Shown here piece by piece: positions 52,035 to 60,836 of a DNA stretch of 64,000 nt. The first letter of the stretch is position 1. Each line of letters opens with the position of its first letter. The position numbers and the translations under genes were made by a program. Origin of the DNA: an uncultured Saprospiraceae bacterium (GTDB lineage: Bacteria; Bacteroidota; Bacteroidia; Chitinophagales; Saprospiraceae); assembly GCA_938015595.1 (NCBI GenBank), contig CALLPI010000019.1:1-64000 (forward strand). Reading direction: 5' to 3'. The notes under the pieces are model-generated. The model saw only the letters and a program-made list of their open reading frames with translations, was not told the origin of the DNA and did no database searches.

Positions 52035-53732
52035 ATGAACAAAGATACAATTCTAGAAGCAATCGGTTTGGGGGTCCAGTTTCAAACCCGCACAGGTGTC
52101 GTGCAGGCGGCCAAAGAAGTGTCTTTTCACCTTCAGGCCGGCCAAACGCTAGGCATTGTAGGAGAATCTGGCTCGGGCAAGTCAGTCACGGCATTGTCCA
52201 TCATGCGCCTGCTGCCTCGTATCGGATGTCAGACCACAGGCCAGATATGGCTTAAACCTGAAGCAAATGCCCCTGTGCCGCTGGCCTTGCACGAGCTTTC
52301 GGAGCGCGCCATGCAACGAGTGCGTGGGCGGCACATCGGCATGGTGTTCCAAGAGCCTATGTCTTCGCTCAATCCGGTGTTTCGCTGCGGCGAGCAGGTG
52401 GCAGAGGCCATTCGCCTGCACTTGCGCAAGAGCCGTACAGAAGCCCGTATGCTCACCCTAGAGTGGTTTGAGCGGGTACAGTTGGCCCAGCCAGAGCGTA
52501 TGTATCGCGCTTTTCCGCATGAGCTTTCTGGCGGTCAAAAACAACGGGTTATGATTGCCATGGCCATGTGCTGCCAGCCAGCGCTACTCATTGCCGACGA
52601 ACCCACTACCGCCTTGGATGTGACTGTCCAAAAAGCAATACTGGCGCTCATCCGCGAGTTGCAAGCCCAGACCGGCGCTGGCTGCCTCTTCATATCCCAC
52701 GACTTGGGCGTCATTAGCGAGGTAGCGCACCAGGTAGCCGTCATGCGCCAAGGGCAAGTGGTGGAATACGGCCCCGTGCATCAAATACTGCGCGCTCCGC
52801 AGCATCCCTATACCAAAGGCCTACTGGCTTGCCGCCCGCCGCTAAAGCATCGCCTGCACCGTTTGCCGGTGATGGATGACTTTGAGGAGGGTAAGACCCC
52901 GCCGAAGGTAAGAGCCTTTAGCCCCCACGAAGAAATAGCGCAAGCACAAACGCTCATGGCTCAACCGCCCCTGCTGGAGGTGTGCAGCCTGAGTGTACAA
53001 TACCCTGGCCGCCCTCCTGTACAGGCGGTATCGGAAGCTTCTTTTGAGTTGTACCCAGGCGAAATCCTCGGACTGGTGGGCGAATCTGGCAGCGGCAAGA
53101 CCACCCTGGGCCGAGCCATACTACGGCTGGTACAAGCTAAACAAGGCTCCGTCAGGTATCGCGGTGTCGAACTACAGGAAGTGCCTGTGCAGGCCCTGCG
53201 CCCGCTGCGCCGCCAGCTGCAAATGATTTTTCAGGACCCCTACGCCGCGCTTAATCCCCGACTGCGCATTGGCCAGGCCATTGCCGAACCGATGCTGTAC
53301 CATGGGTTGGCTACCTCAGGCAACGTAATGGTCAAAGTAGCAGAACTACTTGAACAAGTAGGGCTCACCGCAGAACACGCCCTGCGCTACCCCAACGAAT
53401 TGTCAGGCGGGCAACGCCAGCGCGCCTGCATTGCCCGCGCCTTGGGCGTAGAGCCTGCCTTGCTCATCTGCGATGAATCGGTCTCCGCGCTGGACGTCTC
53501 CGTACAGGCACAAGTACTCAATCTGCTGCAAGACTTGTGCCAGGCGCGGGGGCTGTCCATGATTTTTATTTCGCACGACCTCTCCGTCATTCGGCAGATC
53601 AGCAATCGTCTGTTGGTCATGCAACAGGGTAAAATCGTAGAAACCGGCATCACTGCTGAGGTGTGTGCTCAGCCCCAGTCCGAATATACGCGCCTACTGC
53701 TGGAGGCATCGCCGGGTCAAGAAGGGCTGTGA
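52035..53732 (+). CDS. fused peptide ABC transporter ATPase (two nucleotide-binding domains)
   Basis: 565 residues carrying two complete ABC ATPase domains of the Dpp/Opp type, as in YejF/GsiA. Domain 1: Walker A GESGSGKS, signature LSGGQKQR, Walker B LLIADEPTTALD. Domain 2: GESGSGKT, LSGGQRQR, LLICDESVSALD. The oligopeptide/HPY-like ends (PYTKGLLACRPP; EYTRLLLEA) are present. Energises uptake of peptides, nickel or glutathione-like substrates through membrane permeases that must lie elsewhere, since no permease or binding protein is adjacent. Confidence 0.92.
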   Translation: MNKDTILEAIGLGVQFQTRTGVVQAAKEVSFHLQAGQTLGIVGESGSGKSVTALSIMRLLPRIGCQTTGQIWLKPEANAPVPLALHELSERAMQRVRGRHIGMVFQEPMSSLNPVFRCGEQVAEAIRLHLRKSRTEARMLTLEWFERVQLAQPERMYRAFPHELSGGQKQRVMIAMAMCCQPALLIADEPTTALDVTVQKAILALIRELQAQTGAGCLFISHDLGVISEVAHQVAVMRQGQVVEYGPVHQILRAPQHPYTKGLLACRPPLKHRLHRLPVMDDFEEGKTPPKVRAFSPHEEIAQAQTLMAQPPLLEVCSLSVQYPGRPPVQAVSEASFELYPGEILGLVGESGSGKTTLGRAILRLVQAKQGSVRYRGVELQEVPVQALRPLRRQLQMIFQDPYAALNPRLRIGQAIAEPMLYHGLATSGNVMVKVAELLEQVGLTAEHALRYPNELSGGQRQRACIARALGVEPALLICDESVSALDVSVQAQVLNLLQDLCQARGLSMIFISHDLSVIRQISNRLLVMQQGKIVETGITAEVCAQPQSEYTRLLLEASPGQEGL

Positions 53733-53769
53733 AGCAGCAGCCGGCATCCCCTTCTGCCTGATGATGTAC

Positions 53770-55410
53770 TCAATACCCGGCCACCAATTTTCTGACGATC
53801 ATCCGGTCATCCAGGAACACTTTGCAGTAGTAAACTCCGAAAGGAAGATAGGGCAGCTCAACGTCCAATGTATGGCTACCAGAGTACAACCTGCCCAACC
53901 CCACACGATGAACGCTTCGCCCTGCTGCATCCGAAACATCAATAATGACACTGGCAGCATTAGCCAGGGTTATAGCGGCAGTGAAAGAGGTACGCGCAGG
54001 ATTGGGATAGATGTGCGCATCCCCTGTTGGTTCTTGCTCAGCCAAATGGCTCACGGCAACTTCTTCTACCAACACCGGCAACGACGACAATGTGCCGAAA
54101 AAACATACTCCAGCATCGGCGCTGAGCGTGTAGGACTGAAACACGGCGCTATCGCCGGTATTGAGCAATTGGCTGGGCACTACATGGGTTACTCTCACAG
54201 CAGGAGTATGTATGCCTGTCAGTGTGTAAGGTTGGTTATCTGGGCTCCAAAGCACCCACTTGTTGGCGCCGTCCACCACAAATCGCATGCCCCATACACC
54301 ATTGCCGCCGACGTTGTTATTGTCGGTCACTTCGCCAGTGCTGAGCCATTGCACAGTGCTGAAGCGAGCGATTTTTTCGTTCAGCAATTTGTAGGCATGG
54401 AAGGATTTCTTCTTTAGCCCATTATTATTAAGGATACCAAACTCGCCCCAGTTGTTGAGATTGCCACTGCTCCAGCCAGAATGCCACAAGACCACTTCTG
54501 CCCCTTTAGCCCAAAGCAAGCAGAGGCGCCGCCACACATCCGCCGCTTGCTCATCAGCAGAGGCGTATCGAGGCGTAATGGGCGAAACATTAGAGGATGA
54601 TACAGAGGTTTCAGTAATCCAGATGGGTTTTTGCAGGCCGTACTGTTGCAGTATGGTCTGCACACTGTCGTAGTGAGCGGGTAGCGTCCACCAGGCGTTA
54701 TAGTCGTGGTAATTCATGATGTCAAAGAAGCTGCCACCGCCCAGGCTCAATAAACCGCGGAGCCAGGAAAAAGAGTTGCTCATAGGATAGGTGCAGCAAG
54801 TGCCTAGCAATCCTGGCAAAATGACTTTGGCTTCGGGGTCGGCAGTTTTTATCCAGCGGTAGTTGTGCATCAGAAAGTTTCTTTTGGCCTGAAGTGTAGG
54901 CAGCCCAGCTGGTGGCAGTACAGGCTCAATTTCGTTGCACACCTCCCAATATTGAGTTACGTGCTTGTAGCGATTGATGACCTCAAACACATAGTCTTTG
55001 GCATAGATACTGTCTCCGGCAGGGTCCCAGTAGCAGTTGAAAGGATTGGAGCAGGCCAGCCAGGGCGTTTGCATGCCAACGGTATCGTTGCCCATCATGG
55101 AGTACAGCGTGCCAATAGGAGTGATGTCAAAGGCGTGTAGAAAGGCCGAGTCACTACGAGCAAAATTCCACTGATTATCGGCAGGCTCTACGTGACGCCA
55201 ATGCACATCGGCGAAGGTCATCTGCCGGGTAGCCTTAGCGCCACTCTGCTCCATGAGCGCTAGGTACTGATGAATACTTACTACATCCGGTAGATAAAAA
55301 GGGAAGTTGATGCCCGTTCGGAAGGGCGCTTGCGCAAAAACCACACTATTGCAAAGAAGCAGACACAAGAACAGCAGCAGGCTGTTTTTCCAATGAGAGT
55401 ACAGTCGCAT
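53770..55410 (-). CDS. secreted clan GH-A-like glycoside hydrolase with T9SS domain
   Basis: 546 residues with signal peptide (SLLLFLCLLLCNSVVFAQ). A TIM-barrel of the clan GH-A kind: acid/base Glu in QYWEVCNE (residue 160) and probable nucleophile Glu in IWITETSVS (267), with SDSAF, DPEAKVIL and FFDIMNYHDYNAWW strands between. A beta-sandwich-like segment then precedes the T9SS domain (DAHIYPNPARTSFTAAIT). Exported polysaccharide hydrolase; a GH39- or GH5-like specificity is possible but unproven. Confidence 0.85.
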   Translation of the reverse strand: MRLYSHWKNSLLLFLCLLLCNSVVFAQAPFRTGINFPFYLPDVVSIHQYLALMEQSGAKATRQMTFADVHWRHVEPADNQWNFARSDSAFLHAFDITPIGTLYSMMGNDTVGMQTPWLACSNPFNCYWDPAGDSIYAKDYVFEVINRYKHVTQYWEVCNEIEPVLPPAGLPTLQAKRNFLMHNYRWIKTADPEAKVILPGLLGTCCTYPMSNSFSWLRGLLSLGGGSFFDIMNYHDYNAWWTLPAHYDSVQTILQQYGLQKPIWITETSVSSSNVSPITPRYASADEQAADVWRRLCLLWAKGAEVVLWHSGWSSGNLNNWGEFGILNNNGLKKKSFHAYKLLNEKIARFSTVQWLSTGEVTDNNNVGGNGVWGMRFVVDGANKWVLWSPDNQPYTLTGIHTPAVRVTHVVPSQLLNTGDSAVFQSYTLSADAGVCFFGTLSSLPVLVEEVAVSHLAEQEPTGDAHIYPNPARTSFTAAITLANAASVIIDVSDAAGRSVHRVGLGRLYSGSHTLDVELPYLPFGVYYCKVFLDDRMIVRKLVAGY

Positions 55411-55477
55411 GGCATACAGTTTTGGAGGCGGTTTTTGAATACAGATGCAATTTTAATGTTTTCCAAGAAAAAGCTCA

Positions 55478-55485
55478 TATCTTCG
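55478..55485 (+). promoter_or_regulatory. -7 box TATCTTCG
   Basis: TATCTTCG is a one-base variant of TAnnTTTG, ending 4 bases before the ATG of the next gene, pointing to a possible leaderless transcript. Confidence 0.35.
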
Positions 55486-55489
55486 CCCT

Positions 55490-56641
55490 ATGATTCAAAA
55501 GTTTCTATCCCGGCTATCCACTGCTTGGGTAGTGCTTGCTCTGTACGCCGCGCATGCACAGCCTGTATCCGTAGCAGAACTCACGCTGAAAATCCCTTCA
55601 GGTGATGAGCGGGTGTTGTACTACAGCTTTGCCGCCGGTGACGAAATTCTGTTTCTGTTCAATGAGTTAGAAGGCAAAAAAATCAAAGAAGTGGACGTGA
55701 GCGCCTGGCCCAACCAACTGCGCTATGCCGACTATGAAACCACTGGCGGCAGGGAGCAGCGTATAGCCGTACCGGCTACCGGCGTGTATCGCTTCCGATT
55801 CAGAAACGCAGCAGCTCTGGGCGAGCGCGTAGTACAAGTATCCATCCGCCGGCGTCCTGCCGATGAGCAACGACGCATGTTCGACACCAACGTACAATGG
55901 GAAGAACGCCAGGACACCTTTTACCGAAAAGGCAATCGGGAGTGGCCCGGCTGGACTGACCATGTGGAGATCCGTTCTCGCACAGTACTTGCACGCTCTG
56001 ACACCAACGCTGTCACACTACTGGAAAAAACCGAGCGCATACACTCGCGCTCCGGCATGCTCTACGGTAGCAATACCGCCGAGGTGCGCTTCAAGCTGCC
56101 GGCAAACCAATATTTGCCTGATCGCAACAACCCTATGTCGGTTAGCGAAGTCATTTCGTGGGCGTACTGGATTGGCGTAGGCGACGAAGCCGACAGAAGC
56201 TATCAGGAAGCCAACCTGAAAGCCCTAGGCCAACTGGCCGACCTGGCTACTGGCCTCAAGCTCGTAACTACCTCTAGCGGATACGGAGCACTGGCCTTGC
56301 TGGCGCTCAAGGGCGTGGCCATGTTTAGCAATCCGCCCAAAGGCGACAACGTGCGCTACACCCTCTGGAACGATAAAGGCAGGGCACTAGAAAAAGGCAA
56401 CAGCATTGTAGCATACAAGCGTATGGAAGCGCCTCTGCAAGGCAGTTTCCTTCTGCAGTTGGAAAACGATAATGTGGTGGACGGCATCAACGTCACAGTG
56501 AAGGTGCTGGCTATTGTACACCAGAAACAATGGCGTAACGAAGATTACACAGTGTACAAGCGCATACCCTTGCCAGCAGACCAACGCGACGGTCAAATAC
56601 AGATACGTAGCGTACGCATCCCACATGTAGCTTCCAAGTGA
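55490..56641 (+). CDS. hypothetical exported protein
   Basis: 383 residues with signal peptide (LSTAWVVLALYAAHAQPVS). No family recognised. The N-terminal 130 residues look like an export-domain beta-sandwich (ELTLKIPSGDERVLYYSFAAGDEILFLF, GVYRFRFRNAAALGERVVQVS). A central helical part (VSEVISWAYWIGVGDEADRSYQEANLKALG, about residue 219-250) precedes an alpha segment (YGALALLALKGVAMFSNPP) and a C-terminal beta region. No catalytic motif visible. Its promoter-like box and its ATG are nearly adjacent. Confidence 0.65.
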   Translation: MIQKFLSRLSTAWVVLALYAAHAQPVSVAELTLKIPSGDERVLYYSFAAGDEILFLFNELEGKKIKEVDVSAWPNQLRYADYETTGGREQRIAVPATGVYRFRFRNAAALGERVVQVSIRRRPADEQRRMFDTNVQWEERQDTFYRKGNREWPGWTDHVEIRSRTVLARSDTNAVTLLEKTERIHSRSGMLYGSNTAEVRFKLPANQYLPDRNNPMSVSEVISWAYWIGVGDEADRSYQEANLKALGQLADLATGLKLVTTSSGYGALALLALKGVAMFSNPPKGDNVRYTLWNDKGRALEKGNSIVAYKRMEAPLQGSFLLQLENDNVVDGINVTVKVLAIVHQKQWRNEDYTVYKRIPLPADQRDGQIQIRSVRIPHVASK

Positions 56642-56652
56642 GAAGTTTTTTT

Positions 56653-56660
56653 TACATTTG
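56653..56660 (+). promoter_or_regulatory. -7 box TACATTTG
   Basis: Exact TAnnTTTG match followed by C. The gene's first ATG at 56666 is only 5 bases downstream; an in-frame ATG at 56681 would leave a short leader. Confidence 0.5.
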
Positions 56661-56665
56661 CCTGT

Positions 56666-57196
56666 ATGAATCAAAAATCCATGGCCTTCGGAGTTTTGAG
56701 CACGTGTTTCCGTGCAGCCTTAACCTGTTGTATGCTGGTGGTTGCAGTTGTGAGCGCCTGCCGCCCTCCCGACAAGCAAGAGGATCAAGTAGTAGAAATC
56801 CGCCCGCCGGCTGGCAGCAGCATTTCCGAGTTAATACGCAATCCGGTGAATGCTGACGGGCAGGCAGACACCAGCAATATGCCCAGATTCAGCTTTGACC
56901 ACACAGTCTTCGATTTCGGAGAAATACCCGATACCCAGCCGGTGTCGCACGTATTCACTTTTACCAACACCGGCAAGACACCACTAATTATCGCTCACGT
57001 GCGCAGTGATTGTGGCTGTACGGCACCACAATGGCCCAAAGACCCCGTTCCGCCAGGTGGTACTGGCGCCATAGAGGTGCGCTTTGACCCCACCGACAAG
57101 GAAGGGCCACAACACAAGCCGGTGAAAATCACAGCCAATACTTATCCCAACACCACAGTGCTCACCGTGCTGGCCAGGGTAAAACCCGTAAAATGA
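56666..57196 (+). CDS. DUF1573 lipoprotein
   Basis: 176 residues. Membrane leader and lipobox VAVVSAC near residue 33, then a disordered linker and a DUF1573 domain (about residue 74-176): FDFGEIPDTQPVSHVFTFTN, GKTPLIIAHVRSDCGCTAP (the hallmark SDCGCT), GAIEVRFDPTDK. The fold is immunoglobulin-like; function unknown. Upstream neighbour of yajC, an arrangement common in Bacteroidota. The ATG at 56681 is an alternative start. Confidence 0.88.
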   Translation: MNQKSMAFGVLSTCFRAALTCCMLVVAVVSACRPPDKQEDQVVEIRPPAGSSISELIRNPVNADGQADTSNMPRFSFDHTVFDFGEIPDTQPVSHVFTFTNTGKTPLIIAHVRSDCGCTAPQWPKDPVPPGGTGAIEVRFDPTDKEGPQHKPVKITANTYPNTTVLTVLARVKPVK

Positions 57197-57250
57197 AATA
57201 CAAAGCCTGACAAGTTCAATCCAAAGAATTCTATCAAATCCAATAATGGC

Positions 57251-57613
57251 ATGACACACATTTTTTCCATCATTTTATTGCAAGCAGCGCCTGGATTCGA
57301 TGCGGGCAACCTCATCTTCCTGGGCGGCATGATCTTGGTTTTCTGGCTTTTTCTCATCCGCCCGCAGGCCAAGCGCCAGCGCGAACAAAAAGCCTTCATG
57401 GATGGCCTACAAAAAGGCGACGACGTAGTAACCAGCAGTGGGTTGCTAGGCAGAATCAATCGCATTGACGGCGAAATCATCACGCTCGAATTGGGCAACA
57501 AAAACTACGTGCGCATCACCAAGAGTTCTATCTCTAAAGAAATGACCGACGCCGTCTATGCCGGAGGAAAAAACAAACCCAAAGAAGAAGACAAGGATAC
57601 CGCGTCCAGTTAG
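57251..57613 (+). CDS. yajC: preprotein translocase subunit YajC
   Basis: 120 residues: one membrane helix (NLIFLGGMILVFWLFLIRPQAKRQREQ), the canonical YajC stop-transfer and basic segment, followed by the DUF/YajC domain LQKGDDVVTSSGLLGRINRI and a charged tail. Auxiliary subunit of the Sec translocon with SecDF. The last 56 bases overlap the YbbR gene start. Confidence 0.93.
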   Translation: MTHIFSIILLQAAPGFDAGNLIFLGGMILVFWLFLIRPQAKRQREQKAFMDGLQKGDDVVTSSGLLGRINRIDGEIITLELGNKNYVRITKSSISKEMTDAVYAGGKNKPKEEDKDTASS

Positions 57614-58538
57614 CCTTGTACCTCGCGAAGACCGCCTGCTGCTGGGTATTTGCATGAGTATTGCCTTATTTTTCTGGCTGCTGGTAAAGCTCTCCCAAAC
57701 CTATCGCAGCGAAAAAAGCATAGCGCTGTACTTCGCCCTGCCGCAGGGCAAAGTATTCACTGTAATGCCACCCACAGACATTACTGCCACCATACAGGGC
57801 ACGGGGTGGGAGTTGCTCTACGAATACCTCAAAAGCCCGCAAATCAGCCTGCACTATGATTTGCAAAACTCCCAAGACAACTTCGTGCTGAGCCGTAGCC
57901 AACTGCGCAGCGAAATCCTCTCCCGCCTTGGCTCCAGCGGCATGACCATTGTAGAGATCAACTACGACGATATCGTCTTACCACTGGAGCAAAAGGAAAC
58001 TATACAGGTCCCCGTACAATTGCGTGCCAAGCTCAATTTTGCTCCAGGCTACCAGTTGCAACATCCGCCAGTACTCTCGCCCGACTCCGTAAGCCTCATA
58101 GGGCCAGGCTCTGCGTTGGCCTCAATTGAGCACTGGCCTACTGACTCACTGACGCTCAACGACCTGAGGGGCGCTGTATCGCAAACTGTACGCTTGGCCA
58201 GCCCGCCAGATGGAATATGGCTTCAGCCTGCACAAGTGAAAGTAGAGGTCAAAGCCGAGCAATACTCCGAAAAAACTTTCTGGGTGCCTGTGCGCCTGCA
58301 TCACCCTGCCGACAGCCTGCGCATATTTCCTCAAACCGTACAACTCACCTGCCTCGTAGGGTTGAGCCGTTACCACACCCTCAGCGCCGATGAGTTTGAA
58401 GTATCTGCCTACCTCAATGGAATGGTGTTGCGAAAAGACCAGCGCAACACCGCCCCACTAGAACTCACCCGAAAGCCCGACTACGTCAGCCAAGTGCGCT
58501 TCACCCCAAAGTCTATTGAGTTTTTTCTGATTCAGTAG
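57558..58538 (+). CDS. YbbR/CdaR-like domain protein
   Basis: 326 residues. One N-terminal membrane helix (LLLGICMSIALFFWLLVKLS) followed by YbbR-type beta repeats (EKSIALYFALPQGKVFTVM, ETIQVPVQLRAKLNFAPGYQ, LSPDSVSLIGPGSALASIE, VKVEVKAEQYSEKTFWVPV). YbbR/CdaR regulates the diadenylate cyclase CdaA in Firmicutes; the Bacteroidota version next to yajC has no proven role. Start ATG lies inside yajC; a later Met at 57654 would cut the helix, so 57558 is preferred. Confidence 0.85.
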   Translation: MPEEKTNPKKKTRIPRPVSLVPREDRLLLGICMSIALFFWLLVKLSQTYRSEKSIALYFALPQGKVFTVMPPTDITATIQGTGWELLYEYLKSPQISLHYDLQNSQDNFVLSRSQLRSEILSRLGSSGMTIVEINYDDIVLPLEQKETIQVPVQLRAKLNFAPGYQLQHPPVLSPDSVSLIGPGSALASIEHWPTDSLTLNDLRGAVSQTVRLASPPDGIWLQPAQVKVEVKAEQYSEKTFWVPVRLHHPADSLRIFPQTVQLTCLVGLSRYHTLSADEFEVSAYLNGMVLRKDQRNTAPLELTRKPDYVSQVRFTPKSIEFFLIQ

Positions 58539-58611
58539 CCAGGCACCACACTTGCTATGAAAAAAACATCGGGCAGTTGTAAGGTACTTGCTCCAAGCGA
58601 GAGTTTTTGCG

Positions 58612-58619
58612 TACATTTG
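58612..58619 (+). promoter_or_regulatory. -7 box TACATTTG with TTG -33
   Basis: Exact TAnnTTTG match with a TTG at 58588-58590, spaced 21 bases, the best full Bacteroidota promoter in the window. It ends 42 bases before the ATG of the small ORF preceding dnaG. Confidence 0.55.
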
Positions 58620-58661
58620 TAAAGCGTTGTACCGTTCTGGGAAATTATCAGCCACTATACT

Positions 58662-58844
58662 ATGGACGCAAAGGAAATGGATTTTCTGGGGAAACTCCAA
58701 CCCGTCATCTGGCGCCTGCAGGCAGCGGTTGGCGCATCCATCAAAGACATAGCCCATAAGTTGGGCATACAGGAAGACTACATCAGATCACTGTCGCAAA
58801 GCTGTCGGCTTTTCGATATTGTACCGCGCTTGCACGCTATATGA
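58662..58844 (+). CDS. 60-residue protein coupled to dnaG
   Basis: MDAKEMDFLGKLQPVIWRLQ at the start, then AAVGASIKDIAHKLGIQEDY, which looks helix-turn-helix-like (IKDIAHKLGI), and a short tail. No family recognised. It has its own promoter and its TGA overlaps the dnaG ATG (ATGA), so dnaG would be translationally coupled to it. It may be a regulatory leader peptide, a small DNA-binding protein, or chance; comparative data are needed to decide. Confidence 0.5.
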   Translation: MDAKEMDFLGKLQPVIWRLQAAVGASIKDIAHKLGIQEDYIRSLSQSCRLFDIVPRLHAI

Positions 58845-60829
58845 TTACATCCAAGAGCGTTAGAGAAATACTCGATGCTGCCAAGATTGAGGACATCGTG
58901 CAAGACTTCGTGGCGCTGCGCCGGCGCGGCGCCAACCTGATAGGGCTTTGCCCGTTTCACCACGAGAAAACACCCTCGTTCAATGTTTCACCCTCGCGCA
59001 ACATTTTCAAGTGCTTTGGATGTGGCAAAGGCGGCAATTCGGTGCAATTTCTCATGGAGCTGGAAAATTTCAGCTTCCCGGAAGCGCTGCGCTACATTGC
59101 CAAAAAGTACGGCATTGAAATAGAGGAGACCACCAACACCCAGGAGGCTATTCAGGAGCGCCAGATGGCCGACAGCCTGTATATCATCAACCAGTTTGCC
59201 CAGGAGTATTTTCAAAATCAACTGTTCAACACCGACAAAGGACGCAGCATTGGGCTGAGCTACTTCCGCGAGCGCGGCTTCCGAGAGGAAACCATCCGAA
59301 AGTTTGGCCTTGGATATACACCTGAGCAACGCGATTTATTTTACCAAACGGCTGTATCGGCGGGCTACAACCCCGACCTATTAGCCAAACTCGGCCTCAT
59401 TAGCCCTCCAGACTCTGCACGGCAACTCCCCGCGCGCGACTTCTTCCGCGACCGCGTCATCTTTCCCATTTATGGCATGAGCGGCAAGGTCATTGCCTTT
59501 GCTGGCCGTATTATGGCCAAAGATGCCAAAGCACCCAAGTACATCAACTCTCCCGAAACTGACATATACCGCAAAAGCAAAGTATTGTACGGCGCCTGGC
59601 AGGCCCGCAAAGCCATCCGCGAAAAAGACGAGTGCATCCTGGTGGAAGGCTACACCGACGTCATTTCTCTCCACCAGGCCGGAATTGAAAACGTGGTAGC
59701 ATCCTCCGGTACAGCCCTCACGCCGGAGCAGATTGCCCTCATCAAGCGCAATACGCACAACATCAAAATCTTGTACGACGGTGACTCCGCCGGCATCAAG
59801 GCCGCCCTGCGAGGTATTGACCTCATCCTGGAGCAAGACCTGAATGCTCGCATCGTGCTACTACCTGACAAGGAAGACCCCGACTCCTACCTGAAGCGCG
59901 TAGGTACCGAAGCTTTTGTCCAATATATCCAGCGCGAAGCCAAAGATTTTATCCTCTTCAAAGCTGACCTGCTTCTGCGCGAGGCTGGTACCGACCCCGT
60001 TAAGCGAAGCGCCGTTATCCGCGACATTGTAAGCAGCATAGCTCGTGTACCCGACCCTGTAAAACGCGCCCTCTTTGTACAGGAATGTGCCCGCCTGGTA
60101 CAGGTAGAAGAAGCCATACTGATGAGCGAAACCAACAAGTTGGTGATGGCTCACATTCAGAAAAAGCAGGCACAAACAACTCGACAAGAACCTCCAGACG
60201 CAGAAAAAGCCAGCGATGCCGAAAGCCCAGAGCCGGCGCCCTCTACTGCCACACCCGTGGTACAAGAGGGATCTGCCACAGGCGATGAATACCAGGAAAA
60301 AGACCTTGCACGCATCCTCATCGCTTTCGGTAAAGAGATGTTTAACCCCAGCGAGCAAATCTCCGTAGCAGAGCACGTTTTGGGCAATATTGAGGAAGTA
60401 ATAGACGAGTTTGACAACCCGCTGTATGCCAAAGTAGCCCGCGAAACTCTTCGCCTGTTGCACAACCAGCGCTCCGCATTAGATGTGCATTTCTTTCTGC
60501 AACACGAAGACCTTGACATCAGCCGTCTGGCGGTCAACTTGCTAAGCGAACCCTATGAATACAGCCCCAACTGGGAATTGAAGTGGGACATTGGGCTGCG
60601 CATGCAAAAAATGCCAGCTCAAAATTTCTATGCTGACACCTTGCAGGTCCTCCACAGGTTGATCTTGCGCAAAATGCGCCGACGCCTGGACAAACTCAGA
60701 GTCATGCTTGCTGAAGCCTTTGCCGCCGGAAATCAGGCCGCCGTAGAGCGCATAGCCGAGGCCCACAAGCAACTCAAAAAAAACCACGACGCCATTGCTG
60801 CTGAACTAGGCACAGTTGTCATAAAATAA
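58841..60829 (+). CDS. dnaG: DNA primase
   Basis: 662 residues. Zinc-binding domain with Cys37, His40, Cys58 and Cys61 (LCPFH, KCFGCGKGG), catalytic core with TOPRIM (ILVEGYTDVISLHQAG, LYDGDSAGIKAALRG with the metal acids), and a C-terminal helical region for DnaB binding. The linker between core and C-terminus (about residue 440-490) is low-complexity and rich in Pro, Ala and Glu. Makes RNA primers for replication. Preceded by the 60-codon ORF with a 4-base overlap. Confidence 0.97.
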   Translation: MITSKSVREILDAAKIEDIVQDFVALRRRGANLIGLCPFHHEKTPSFNVSPSRNIFKCFGCGKGGNSVQFLMELENFSFPEALRYIAKKYGIEIEETTNTQEAIQERQMADSLYIINQFAQEYFQNQLFNTDKGRSIGLSYFRERGFREETIRKFGLGYTPEQRDLFYQTAVSAGYNPDLLAKLGLISPPDSARQLPARDFFRDRVIFPIYGMSGKVIAFAGRIMAKDAKAPKYINSPETDIYRKSKVLYGAWQARKAIREKDECILVEGYTDVISLHQAGIENVVASSGTALTPEQIALIKRNTHNIKILYDGDSAGIKAALRGIDLILEQDLNARIVLLPDKEDPDSYLKRVGTEAFVQYIQREAKDFILFKADLLLREAGTDPVKRSAVIRDIVSSIARVPDPVKRALFVQECARLVQVEEAILMSETNKLVMAHIQKKQAQTTRQEPPDAEKASDAESPEPAPSTATPVVQEGSATGDEYQEKDLARILIAFGKEMFNPSEQISVAEHVLGNIEEVIDEFDNPLYAKVARETLRLLHNQRSALDVHFFLQHEDLDISRLAVNLLSEPYEYSPNWELKWDIGLRMQKMPAQNFYADTLQVLHRLILRKMRRRLDKLRVMLAEAFAAGNQAAVERIAEAHKQLKKNHDAIAAELGTVVIK

Positions 60830-60836
60830 CCTTGCT

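Noticed and set aside
53665-54417. Plus-strand 250-codon frame over the end of the ABC ATPase and the glycoside hydrolase
   Set aside because: Antisense to the T9SS hydrolase with catalytic motifs; its own product has no recognisable features.
59861-60463. Minus-strand 200-codon frame within dnaG
   Set aside because: dnaG is unambiguous; the antisense product is a Cys/Phe-rich artefact.
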